Assembly (NCBI RefSeq): GCF_017114865.1
Contig: NZ_JADEYH010000001.1
Span: forward strand, 372,001-436,000
Source: Streptomyces verrucosisporus
GTDB taxonomy: Bacteria; Actinomycetota; Actinomycetes; Streptomycetales; Streptomycetaceae
Reading direction: 5' to 3'
DNA length: 64,000 nt
Under the pieces are notes generated by a model. That model saw nothing but the letters and a program-made list of their open reading frames with translations. It did no database searches and was not told the origin of the DNA. Shown piece by piece: positions 39,176-52,328 of the stretch (the stretch's first letter is position 1; every line of letters starts with the position of its first letter). The translations under genes and the position numbers were made by a program.

Positions 39176-39552
39176 CGAGCCCGCCGCGCGGGCCCGCACC
39201 CGGCCCGGCCCGCCCGGTGCGGCCTGTCCGGCTGTGATCCGTTCAACTCCGGAATTCTCCGCTCGTCTATTACCCGCCGGTTTCAACCGTGTCACCGTTG
39301 GGAATGAACAATGAGCGCTTCTGGCAGTGTCGCCGGCGTCACCCGAATCCACGCGGCGGATGTACGCCGTATGTCCGATTCGACCCCAATGTAGGTCCGC
39401 ATGATGGACCGAGGTGTCCACCCTTCGGGAGAAACCTCATCATGTAACCTGCACCGAAAATTTGTTCCGCAGAGGGCCAACGTCGTCCCTCGGCGCCCTT
39501 CGGACCCGGTCCGGAAGGCGCCACCAAGCCCCACATGACGACGGGAGAGCCG
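39176..39552. other. Intergenic region upstream of gltB
   Basis: 377 bp, noticeably more AT-rich from 39237 to 39475 than its surroundings. No gene was recognised. It must hold the gltB promoter; GTAAC...GAAAA-like elements near 39445 recall a GlnR half-site but the spacing does not fit. GGGAG stands 6 nt before the gltB ATG. Confidence 0.4.
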
Positions 39553-44113
<4,561 letters not shown>

Positions 44114-44121
<8 letters not shown>

Positions 44122-45577
44122 TCCCAAGGGCTTCCTGAACACCGACCGCGAGGTCGCCGAGACCCGCCCCGTACCCGAGCGCCTCAAGGACTGGAACGAG
44201 GTCTACGTCCCCGGCTCCCTGCTGCCGATCATCGGCAAGCAGGCCGGCCGGTGCATGGACTGCGGCATCCCCTTCTGCCACAACGGCTGCCCGCTGGGCA
44301 ACCTCATCCCCGAGTGGAACGACTACGCCTGGCGCGGGGACTGGCAGGCCGCCGGCGAGCGGCTGCACGCGACCAACAACTTCCCCGAGTTCACCGGGCG
44401 GCTGTGCCCGGCCCCGTGCGAGTCCGCCTGCGTGCTGGGCATCAACCAGCCCCCGGTGACCATCAAGAACGTCGAGGTCACCATCATCGACAAGGCATGG
44501 GAAGCCGGCGGCGTCACCCCGCAGCCGCCCGAGCGCCTGTCGGGCAAGACCGTGGCCGTCATCGGCTCCGGCCCCGCCGGCCTGGCCGCCGCCCAGCAGC
44601 TCACCCGCGCCGGCCACACGGTCGCCGTCTACGAGCGCGCCGACCGCGTCGGCGGACTGCTGCGCTACGGCATCCCCGAGTTCAAGATGGAGAAGCGCCA
44701 CATCAACCGCCGCATCGAGCAGATGCGAGCGGAGGGCACCAAGTTCCGTACCGGAGTGGAGATCGGCCGCGACATCGACGCCGCCGGCCTGCGCAGGCGC
44801 TACGACGCCGTCGTCATCGCCGCAGGCTCCACCACCGCCCGCGACCTGCCCGTGCCCGGCCGCGAACTGAACGGTGTCCACCAGGCGATGGAGTACCTGC
44901 CCCTGGCCAACAAGGTCCAGGAAGGCGACTACATCACCCCGCCGATCACCGCCGAGGGCAAGCATGTCGTCGTCATCGGCGGCGGCGACACCGGCGCCGA
45001 CTGCGTCGGCACCGCCCACCGCCAGGGCGCGGCCTCCGTCACCCAGCTGGAGATCATGCCCCGGCCAGGCGACGAGCGCGACCCGGTCGGCCAGCCCTGG
45101 CCCACCTTCCCCATGCTCTACAAGGTCACCTCCGCGCACGAAGAGGGCGGCGAGAGGGTCTACTCCGTCTCCACCACCCACTTCGAGGGCGACGAGGACG
45201 GCAACGTCCAGGCCCTGCACCTGGTCGAGGTCGAGTTCGTCGACGGCAGGCCGACGCCCAGGCCGGGCACCGAGAAGCGCATCCCGGCCCAGCTCGTCAC
45301 CCTGGCCATGGGCTTCACCGGCATCGACAAGGACAACGGCCTGGTCGAGCAGTTCGGCCTGGAACTGGACCAGCGCGGCAACGTCGCCCGCGACGCCGAC
45401 TACGCCACCAACGTAGACGGCGTCTACGTCGCCGGCGATGCCGGCCGCGGCCAGTCCCTGATCGTGTGGGCCATCGCCGAAGGCCGCTCCGCGGCCAGGG
45501 CCGTGGACCGCTACCTGACCGGTGCCAGCTCCCTGCCGGCCCCGATCAGGCCGACCGACCGCGCACTGACCGTCTGA
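44114..45577 (+). CDS. gltD: Glutamate synthase, small subunit
   Basis: 487 aa, NADPH-dependent FAD iron-sulfur subunit feeding GltB. N-terminal Cys clusters bind two 4Fe-4S centres ([17 protein letters not shown] and [12 protein letters not shown]). FAD motif [15 protein letters not shown] and NADPH motif [13 protein letters not shown] follow; [18 protein letters not shown] near the end closes the FAD site. Its ATG overlaps gltB by 8 nt, so synthesis of the two subunits is coupled. Confidence 0.97.
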
Positions 45578-45600
45578 CCCACCCCGACCGTCCGTACGGC

Positions 45601-45686
45601 GCGGGCCGGCCACCCCGGCCGGCCCGCACCGACACGGACGCGCACCCCGCGGCGCCGGCCCCTTCCCCGACCGGGGGCCGGCGCCG
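45601..45686 (+). terminator. Two hairpins between gltD and the chorismate mutase gene
   Basis: Stem 1: 11 bp, 45601-45611 with 45617-45627. Stem 2: 13 bp, 45650-45662 with 45674-45686. They end the gltBD transcript. Confidence 0.7.
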
Positions 45687-45760
45687 TGGCACGTCCGGCC
45701 CGTATCCGTCCACCGGAACGGGCGGGGAGACAGCGCCCGGAACGCATAGAGTCGGTGACC

Positions 45761-46066
45761 ATGACGAACAGCGAGACCGATCCGTCGGTGCAGGCAGAAC
45801 TCGACCGGCTGCGCGACAGCATCGACAACATCGACGCCGCCGTGGTGCACATGCTCGCCGAGCGGTTCAAGTGCACCCAGCAGGTCGGCCGCCTCAAGGC
45901 CGAACACCGACTGCCACCCGCCGACCCTGCCCGTGAGGCCCAGCAGATCGCTCGGCTTCGCTCCCTCGCCGAGAACGCCAAACTCGACCCGGCCTTCGCC
46001 GAGAAGCTGCTGAACTTCATCATCGCCGAGGTCATCCGCCACCACGAGACCATCGCCCGCTCCTGA
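45761..46066 (+). CDS. Chorismate mutase, AroQ class
   Basis: 101 aa, all-helical single-domain mutase converting chorismate to prephenate for Phe/Tyr synthesis. The pattern LDRLRDSIDNIDAAVVHMLAERFKCTQQVG, then LKAEHRL, ADPAREAQQIARLRSLAE and FIIAEVIRHHE shows the Arg, Lys and Glu/Gln residues of the AroQ active site. ATG 45761 is chosen: TAGAGT (45747-45752) lies 8 nt upstream, suggesting a leaderless mRNA; GTG 45755 is the alternative. Confidence 0.92.
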   Translation: MTNSETDPSVQAELDRLRDSIDNIDAAVVHMLAERFKCTQQVGRLKAEHRLPPADPAREAQQIARLRSLAENAKLDPAFAEKLLNFIIAEVIRHHETIARS

Positions 46067-46172
46067 CCACCGGCGGCCACGCGGTATCGGCCGCAGGGCA
46101 TCGGCCACGCGGTTCTGGCCGAAAGGTGCTGCAGGGGGCGCCCGGTGCACCCCGCACGGCCGATACGGCAGC

Positions 46173-48698
46173 ATGAGCGGCATGCCCGCACTGACCCATG
46201 AAGAGGCGCGGAGCCGAGCCCGGCTCATCGACGTCCGGCACTACACCGTCGACCTGGACCTGACCCGGGGCGAAGAGACCTTCGGCTCCACCACCACCGT
46301 CCACTTCACCACCCGCGAAGCGGGCGACACCTTCGTCGAGGTACGGCCCCACACCCTCCACCGGGCCGTCCTCGACGGACGCGCACTCGACACCGCCTCC
46401 CTCACCGGCGGACGCCTGCCGCTAACCGGCCTGAACGCGGGCGAGCACGAACTGCGCATCGAGGCCGACATGGCCTACTCGCGCACCGGCGAGGGCATGC
46501 ACCGCTTCACCGACCCCGCTGACGGCCGCACCTACCTCTACACCATGTGCTTCCAGACCGAAGCCCCCCGCGTCTTCGCCGCCTTCGACCAACCCGACCT
46601 CAAGGCCCCCTTCACCGTCACCGCCACAGCCCCCGAGGAATGGACCGTCCTGGGCAACGGCACCGCCCACCGCGTCGAAGGAGAGCCCGGCCGCTGGGAG
46701 TGCGCCACCACCCCACCGCTGAGCACCTACTTCGTGGCACTGGCCGCCGGCCCCTGGCACTCGGTGCGCACCGAGCACGCCGGCATCCCCTTCGGTTTGC
46801 ACGTACGCCAGTCCCTAGGCAGCCACCTCGACGACGACGCGCAGGAACTGCTCGACATCACCCGCGCCTGCTTCGACCGCTACCACGAGATCTTCGACGA
46901 GCCCTACCCCTTCGACTCCTACGACCAGGCCTTCGTCCCCGAGTTCAACGCCGGTGCCATGGAGAACCCCGGGCTGGTCACCTTCCGCGACGAATACGTC
47001 CACCGCTCCGCCGTCACCGAAACCCAGCTCCAGACCCGCGCCGTGACCATCGCCCACGAGATGGCCCACATGTGGTTCGGCGACCTGGTCACCCTGCGCT
47101 GGTGGGACGACATCTGGCTCAACGAGTCCTTCGCCGAGTACATGGGCTACCAGGTCCTCGCCGACGCCACCCGCTTCACCGCCACCTGGACCGAGTTCGC
47201 CGTCGACCGCAAGTCCTGGGGCTACGACGCCGACCAGCGCCCCTCCACCCACCCCGTCGCCCCCGAACCCGAAGCGGTGCCCGACACCGCCACCGCGCTG
47301 CTCAACTTCGACGGCATCTCCTACGCCAAGGGCGCCTCCGCGCTGCGTCAACTGGTCGCCCGGCTCGGCGAGAAGGCCTTCCTCGCCGGCATCAACGACC
47401 ACTTCGCCCGCCATCGCTTCGGCAACGCCACCCTCGCCGACCTCCTCGACTCCCTCACCCGCGCCTCCGGCCGCGACGTCCACGCCTGGGCCGACCGCTG
47501 GCTGCGCACCACCGGCGTCGACACCCTCACCCCGCACCTCACCACCGACGGCCGCCGCTGGCACCTGGAGACCGCCCACACCGGCAACCGCCCCCACCGC
47601 CTCACCATCGGCCTCTACGACCTCGACGGCACCGGAGCGGCGGACCGCCTGACCCCCCGCGAACCACTCACCGCCGACATCTCCGCCGACAGCGGTCACA
47701 CCCTCACCGCCGACGGCCCCCGCCCCGACCTCGTCCTCCTCAACGACCGCGACCTCACCTACGCCAAGGTCCGCCTGGACACGGGCTCCTGGCGCACCGT
47801 GCGACGCGCCCTGGCCCACCTGCCCGACCCCCTCACCCGCGCCACCGTCTGGAACGCCGCCCGCGACATGGTCCGCGACGGCCTGCTGCCGCCCGCCGAC
47901 TACCTGGACACCGCACGCGCCCACCTGCCCCACGAGAGGGACGACGCCGTCGTCGCCGGCGTCCTGGACTTCGCCCGCCACGAGATCGTCGACCGCTACC
48001 TGCCGCCAGGGCAGCGCACCGCCGCCCTGGAGATCCTCACCGACCTCGCCGGCGCCCTGCTGGAGCGCGAACCGGCCGGCGGCGGACGCGACGGGGGAGT
48101 ACAGCTGACCGCCGTACGCGCCGCCATCGACAGCGCCACCACCCCCGGCGACCTCCACCACTGGTGGACCACCGGCATCCTCCCCGGCGGACGCCCCCTC
48201 GACCACGAACTGCGCTGGCGGCTCCTGCACCGCCTCGCCGTCCTCGGCGCCGTGAACACCTCCGACATCGGCGCCGCCCACGATGCCGACCCCAGCGCCA
48301 CGGGCACCGAGGGAGCCACCCGCTGCCGCGCGGCCCTGCCCGACCCCGCCACCAAGGAAGCCGCCTGGCAGGCCCTGTTCGAAGAGGCCGACACCCTCTC
48401 CAACTACCTGCTCAAAGCCACCTTCCAGGGCTTCTGGCACGCAGAGCAGCACGACCTGCTGCGCGACTACGTCCCCCGCTACTTCGACCAGGCCCCCGCC
48501 CTCGCCGCCCGCCGCGGCCCCGCCATCGCCCAGGCACTGGGACGGCACGGCTTCCCCCGCCCCTTCACCGATCCCGGCACCCTGGACCTGGGACAGCGGT
48601 GCCTGGCCGACGACTCCCTCACCCCCGCCCTGCGCCGCCCCCTCGCCGACGAACTCGACGACCTCGCCCGCGCCCTGCGCGTACGCGCGGCGCACTGA
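46173..48698 (+). CDS. pepN: Aminopeptidase N (M1 family)
   Basis: 841 aa zinc aminopeptidase. The exopeptidase motif GAMEN is at residues 261-265, and the Zn site HEMAH at 295-299 with the third ligand E318 (LNESFAEY). Tyr of the transition state lies further on (ISYAKGASALRQL). A C-terminal ERAP1-like helical domain occupies the last ~330 residues. Length and order match actinobacterial PepN; it works in the cytoplasm on oligopeptides. An alternative ATG lies three codons downstream. Confidence 0.95.
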   Translation: MSGMPALTHEEARSRARLIDVRHYTVDLDLTRGEETFGSTTTVHFTTREAGDTFVEVRPHTLHRAVLDGRALDTASLTGGRLPLTGLNAGEHELRIEADMAYSRTGEGMHRFTDPADGRTYLYTMCFQTEAPRVFAAFDQPDLKAPFTVTATAPEEWTVLGNGTAHRVEGEPGRWECATTPPLSTYFVALAAGPWHSVRTEHAGIPFGLHVRQSLGSHLDDDAQELLDITRACFDRYHEIFDEPYPFDSYDQAFVPEFNAGAMENPGLVTFRDEYVHRSAVTETQLQTRAVTIAHEMAHMWFGDLVTLRWWDDIWLNESFAEYMGYQVLADATRFTATWTEFAVDRKSWGYDADQRPSTHPVAPEPEAVPDTATALLNFDGISYAKGASALRQLVARLGEKAFLAGINDHFARHRFGNATLADLLDSLTRASGRDVHAWADRWLRTTGVDTLTPHLTTDGRRWHLETAHTGNRPHRLTIGLYDLDGTGAADRLTPREPLTADISADSGHTLTADGPRPDLVLLNDRDLTYAKVRLDTGSWRTVRRALAHLPDPLTRATVWNAARDMVRDGLLPPADYLDTARAHLPHERDDAVVAGVLDFARHEIVDRYLPPGQRTAALEILTDLAGALLEREPAGGGRDGGVQLTAVRAAIDSATTPGDLHHWWTTGILPGGRPLDHELRWRLLHRLAVLGAVNTSDIGAAHDADPSATGTEGATRCRAALPDPATKEAAWQALFEEADTLSNYLLKATFQGFWHAEQHDLLRDYVPRYFDQAPALAARRGPAIAQALGRHGFPRPFTDPGTLDLGQRCLADDSLTPALRRPLADELDDLARALRVRAAH

Positions 48699-48702
48699 CG
48701 CG

Positions 48703-48746
48703 CGTGGGTGCCGGGTCCCGTCCACGGACGGGACCCGGCACCCACG
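48703..48746. terminator. Bidirectional terminator after pepN
   Basis: A 21-bp inverted repeat (48703-48723 with 48726-48746) between the convergent pepN and the lipoprotein gene; the central bases form the loop. It is the longest perfect stem in the window. Confidence 0.8.
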
Positions 48747-48752
48747 GACCGC

Positions 48753-49289
48753 TCATCGCATGTCCGCGCAGGGATCGCTTTTCATGAACTCATCACGGTA
48801 CGCGACGATGAATCTTTCCATGGCCTCGGCGTTCGGTACTCCTCCATTCCTCACCCTGGCTGTGAGGAAGATATCCCAGTCCTTGCCCTGTTCCGTGCAG
48901 CGCACCGCAGCCACCGCGTCTTCTTTGGAATGCACATAGGTCCCGTCAGCGGACTTCCTGTCCGGGGTCGCGTAGGCCTGCCGGACTGCAAAGCGCTCCG
49001 TCGGCCAGTCGGGTTCCCACCATTCCCAGGTCAGCATGAAAACACTCTTTTCGTCCACCGAGACCCTGCAGAACCAGTCGATGCGGTCAGTTTCTTCGGT
49101 CTGGTCGATCTCCTTCCCTGGCGGAAGGAAAGGCTCAATCATTTCTGCATCGATATCCGTGCTGCACAGCGACTCGGGCACTGTGTATTCCCGGTACTCC
49201 CGCTCATTCTTCTCAGTCCCGCATCCGATCACCGAGGTCAGGGTGGCAAGAAGCAGGATGGCCACGCGATAGCCGCCAGATATCTTCAC
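48753..49289 (-). CDS. Small secreted lipoprotein, third gene of the WXG-type cassette
   Basis: 178 aa. A signal peptide with lipobox SVIGC (Cys23) is followed by a ~155-residue domain with paired Cys (LCSTD.., WFCRV, VRCTEQG, PCADMR) and an aromatic segment LTWEWWEPDWP. Resembles the small actinobacterial DUF3558-like lipoproteins, but I cannot assign it. Its ATG overlaps the stop of the 772-aa gene (ATGA). Base composition is clearly lower in GC than its neighbours. It may be a surface binding partner or an immunity-like protein for the upstream product; that is speculation. Confidence 0.75.
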   Translation of the reverse strand: MKISGGYRVAILLLATLTSVIGCGTEKNEREYREYTVPESLCSTDIDAEMIEPFLPPGKEIDQTEETDRIDWFCRVSVDEKSVFMLTWEWWEPDWPTERFAVRQAYATPDRKSADGTYVHSKEDAVAAVRCTEQGKDWDIFLTARVRNGGVPNAEAMERFIVAYRDEFMKSDPCADMR

Positions 49290-51604
49290 GATGCGTCACC
49301 AGACGATCTCATGCCAACTCCTTCAATGTGGCTGTTTCCCGTCTGAATGGCGGCCGCGCTTTGGATGCCTTCGATTGTCTCATTATTTAGGCTGGAATGT
49401 CTGACAGAGGCGCGCAAGACAGCCTCCTTGGCCGATTCGGCAGCTGCCTCGCGAGCCAGGACATAATCCCGCCTACCGTTTTCCTTGATATCGGCGACGT
49501 CCTTCTCGGCGCTCTTCACCACGCTCTCCGTGATGTCCTCGGCCAGCCAGTTGACGACCTCTCCCACCACCGGAACCCGCTCCGGAATGAGCGACGTTCC
49601 CAGTTCAACGGTGCGGGTGGCCCACTTTCCCTTGTCGCCCGCGGCCTCGTTGAAGTCCTTGGCGGCCGCCGTGTTGTAGTCGTGAACGGCGTCGGCACGG
49701 GCATCGCTCATGATGCCCGCCATCACGGCGCCGGGAGCGACCGCGCTGCTCACCTTCTGTTCCAGGGAGACCATCGACTTGTCCTCCCCGCTGAAGACCC
49801 CGTCGAACACCTTGTCCACCATCAGCGTCGTGTACGACTGCTGGGCGCTGGTGATCGTGCCGTACGCGTCCGGATCCTGGCCCACCTCGCCGAGGAAGCT
49901 CACCACGTGGCTGGTGTTCTCGAAGACAGCCGGCACGCCGTTGACCGGGAAACTGTCCGAGGCCGGGGAGTCCCCGTACATCGACCGCTGGAAGTCGCCG
50001 ATGTACTCCGCCGTGATGTTCCCCAGACTGTCCCGCAGCACATGGAGAGGACCGGACTTCAGATCCCCGAACTTCTCGTCCTTCAGGTTCTCGTTGTGGC
50101 GGATCAGCTCGGGATGCTCGCCGAAGTGCGCCACCAGGCGTTCGGTGAACTCCGCACGTTCCGAGGTGTGCTCGATCGGTTCCGTCGACTGACTGTCGTA
50201 CGCGCGCCCGGTCGCCGCCGCCTCCAGCGCGTGCCCCAGTGCGTTCGGCCCGTGCTCGAGAGCGTCCTTCAAACCGTCCGTGCCCGGCTTCGCCAGGCTG
50301 TCCGGCGGCCACTCGAAGTCCTCCTTGAGGAACTCGTCGAAGTACTGGTAGCCCAGCTTCGCTCCCTTGTCGACGGTGCCGTCCTCCCGATACACCGTCG
50401 GGTCACCCGTGAAGAACCTCTCCGCGGCCTCCGGGCTGTGCCCCAGCGCCTCCAGCACACTCGTCAGCGGGTCGTAGCCGGCCCCGCCCCTGCCCGACGG
50501 GTTGTAGCCGAGATCCGCATCGCCCGTGCCCACCGGTCTGTTCGAGGTGAACCGCGTGGGCTCGTCGTGGTGGAGCTGGGTGATGTGCTCCGCGATCGGG
50601 GTGAGGAAGTCCGCGTCGTACTCCCCGTAGCGCATGATCCCGCCGAGGACCTGGTAGCCGTACGGCTGCGGGCCGAACGGGCCCGGCTCCAGATCGATCT
50701 GCTGAGTGCCGAGCCTGCGGAACTCCTCTCCCCAGCCGGCGGGCAGGTGCGTCTTGTTGTCCGGGTCGGTGGCGGTGGCCAACGCGATGCCCATGTTCCG
50801 CTGGAGGTCCCGGGACAGCGCCAGCCGCCCCTCGTTCTCCTCCCCGTCCCCCAGGGTGCCGTCGATCGACATCCGGGCGTAGAACCGCAGGGCCTCCTCG
50901 GGGCCGCCCAGCCCCTTGTAGAAGGCCGTGGAGAACTCCGGGTCCTCGGCGTTCGCGCCCACCAGGCCGTTGAACTCGCGGTACTGGGCATCCGACATGT
51001 CCGGGCCCAGCTTAGCCAGCTTCACGGCGCGCTCGGCCTCGACCTCGTCCAGGGAGCTGTACTGGGCATGCCCGAAGTTGTAGGGATCGCCGCCGTGGAC
51101 CCTCTTCAGCGCCCGTGCCGCCAGGTCGTCGATCTCCTCGGCCCGCGCGATCAGCCGGTCGATCCGGTCCGCCAGGTCCCCGCCCGCCCGGCGCTGCTCC
51201 TCGGAGGGGGCGCTGTTGTCCGGCTGGCGGTCGAGGGAGAACCCCACCGTCCCGTCACCGTTGTCCCTCACCCGGATGCCCTGCTCACGGCCTCCCTCGA
51301 CCTCCTTGATCAGGTCGGCCTGAACGGACTTCAGGTCCGTGTGCGCGTCCCTGAGAATGTTCCTGATGCTCCTGGCCTGGGCCGCCGCATCGTCGAACTC
51401 CTTGGCCGTCTTGCGGACGAACGGCTTGGTGACGGTGGCGTTCTCGCCCTTCCAGTCGGCCTTCTCGGCCTTGGCGGCCATACCGGTGCGGGCCTCGTCC
51501 GCCAGCTCCCCCAGTTCGGTGACCACCGAATCCCAGTCCGACACCGCATCCGACAGGCCGGAGAAGGAGAAGCCGTACAGATCGGTGAAGGTCAGCTTGG
51601 CCAT
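49286..51604 (-). CDS. Large WXG-motif protein (772 aa), possible type VII secretion substrate
   Basis: Starts MAKLTFTDLYGFSFSG. The N-terminal ~150 residues are helical with a W-K-G turn at 51-53 (EKADWKGENA), as in WXG100/LXG-type secretion domains. A long middle region follows (ALRFYARMSIDGTLGD; MGIALATATDPDN; SVLEALGHSPEAAERFF; FTERLVAHFGEHPEL; VFENTSHVVSFLGEVGQDP). The C-terminus is helical (ARADAVHDYNTAAAKDF; GTSLIPERVPVVGEVVNWL; REAAAESAKEAVLRAS). No known toxin motif or signal peptide is seen. It starts 26 bp after the small WXG-like gene. I recall similar large proteins in other Streptomyces with uncharacterised DUF labels. Confidence 0.8.
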   Translation of the reverse strand: MAKLTFTDLYGFSFSGLSDAVSDWDSVVTELGELADEARTGMAAKAEKADWKGENATVTKPFVRKTAKEFDDAAAQARSIRNILRDAHTDLKSVQADLIKEVEGGREQGIRVRDNGDGTVGFSLDRQPDNSAPSEEQRRAGGDLADRIDRLIARAEEIDDLAARALKRVHGGDPYNFGHAQYSSLDEVEAERAVKLAKLGPDMSDAQYREFNGLVGANAEDPEFSTAFYKGLGGPEEALRFYARMSIDGTLGDGEENEGRLALSRDLQRNMGIALATATDPDNKTHLPAGWGEEFRRLGTQQIDLEPGPFGPQPYGYQVLGGIMRYGEYDADFLTPIAEHITQLHHDEPTRFTSNRPVGTGDADLGYNPSGRGGAGYDPLTSVLEALGHSPEAAERFFTGDPTVYREDGTVDKGAKLGYQYFDEFLKEDFEWPPDSLAKPGTDGLKDALEHGPNALGHALEAAATGRAYDSQSTEPIEHTSERAEFTERLVAHFGEHPELIRHNENLKDEKFGDLKSGPLHVLRDSLGNITAEYIGDFQRSMYGDSPASDSFPVNGVPAVFENTSHVVSFLGEVGQDPDAYGTITSAQQSYTTLMVDKVFDGVFSGEDKSMVSLEQKVSSAVAPGAVMAGIMSDARADAVHDYNTAAAKDFNEAAGDKGKWATRTVELGTSLIPERVPVVGEVVNWLAEDITESVVKSAEKDVADIKENGRRDYVLAREAAAESAKEAVLRASVRHSSLNNETIEGIQSAAAIQTGNSHIEGVGMRSSGDAS

Positions 51605-51629
51605 GGTGCCGTTTCCCCGTTCCCCGTGC

Positions 51630-52085
51630 TTACTTGTAGTAGCGCTCGATCTCCGACACCGACATGGCCGAGCCGTCGCGGTGCCGCATCTGCGCCTCGA
51701 TCTCCCTGTCCTGCTCGGTGTAGGACTTCGCGCTGTAGTCGAGATGGTTGGAGATGTGCGCACAGGACTGCAGCAACGTCCTGAGCTGGGAGTCCCACAC
51801 CCCGACGGTGAGGCCGAGCTCCTCGCCCAGTGTGAAGTTGGCGTTCTTCAGAGCGGTGGCGGCATCGTCGCTGGACTCGCGGGCGAGGTCGCCGTCCTTC
51901 CGCAACCGCCCGAACAGCACATGGGCGTCGTGTCCGATGGCCCCCAACTCGTCCTGGACGGCCGACAGATCGTGCCCGCCGCTCCCGCCGCCACCGAGGT
52001 CGGCCACCTCGTTCAGCCGCGTCCCGGCACCACCCCGCTCCGAGGCCTTCGCCACCAGAGCGGCCCACTCCTCGTCGAACGACAC
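51630..52085 (-). CDS. WXG100-like small protein with YxxxD motif
   Basis: 151 aa from GTG 52085 (GGAGG 4 nt upstream). Mainly helical: VSFDEEWAALVAKASERG.., DLSAVQDELGAIGHDAHVLFGRLRKDGD, VWDSQLRTLLQSCAHISNHLDYSAKS, then Y122-T-E-Q-D126 and the conserved end RHRDGSAMSVSEIERYY. YxxxD/E after a helical hairpin is the general export signal of type VII secretion. The adjacent large WXG protein suggests a partner pair. No EccC or other secretion machinery is in the window. Longer in-frame starts would add nonsense sequence. Confidence 0.8.
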   Translation of the reverse strand: MSFDEEWAALVAKASERGGAGTRLNEVADLGGGGSGGHDLSAVQDELGAIGHDAHVLFGRLRKDGDLARESSDDAATALKNANFTLGEELGLTVGVWDSQLRTLLQSCAHISNHLDYSAKSYTEQDREIEAQMRHRDGSAMSVSEIERYYK

Positions 52086-52315
52086 ACACCCTCCCCCGAG
52101 TCGGCCGATACACTGTGCAACCAGACGATAACATCCGGGAGTGGGTGCGAGTGGCGGCCCGAGCGCAGGCCCGTATGCGCCGTCATATGCCTCCACGGAA
52201 AACGGAAATGCTCATCCGAGCAACCTCGCGCCCATTTCACAAGTTGTTAACGGCCCTATATGAAACGGCCGTTGAACAGTTCCCTTCCCACAGTTCCCTA
52301 CCTGCGAGTAAGTCA

Positions 52316-52321
52316 TAGGCT
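52316..52321 (+). promoter_or_regulatory. Candidate -10 element for a leaderless pyk mRNA
   Basis: TAGGCT ends 7 nt before the pyk ATG, and there is no ribosome site. The 243-bp divergent gap 52086-52328 is AT-richer than the genes and holds no other gene. Confidence 0.45.
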
Positions 52322-52328
52322 CACTGCC

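Noticed and set aside
39430-39470. Possible GlnR box upstream of gltB (GTAAC .. GAAAA)
   Set aside because: The spacing between the half-elements (7 nt and 8 nt in the two possible readings) does not fit the gTnAc-n6-GaAAc pattern, so a GlnR site is not claimed.
48753-52085. Calling the WXG cassette a toxin-antitoxin or complete type VII secretion system
   Set aside because: No nuclease, deaminase or other toxin motif was recognised and no EccB/C/D/E or mycosin gene is in the window.
52260-52328. Upstream ATG at 52260 as the pyk start
   Set aside because: The added residues are not part of any pyruvate kinase N-terminus; MRRAKIVCTLGP is the family start.
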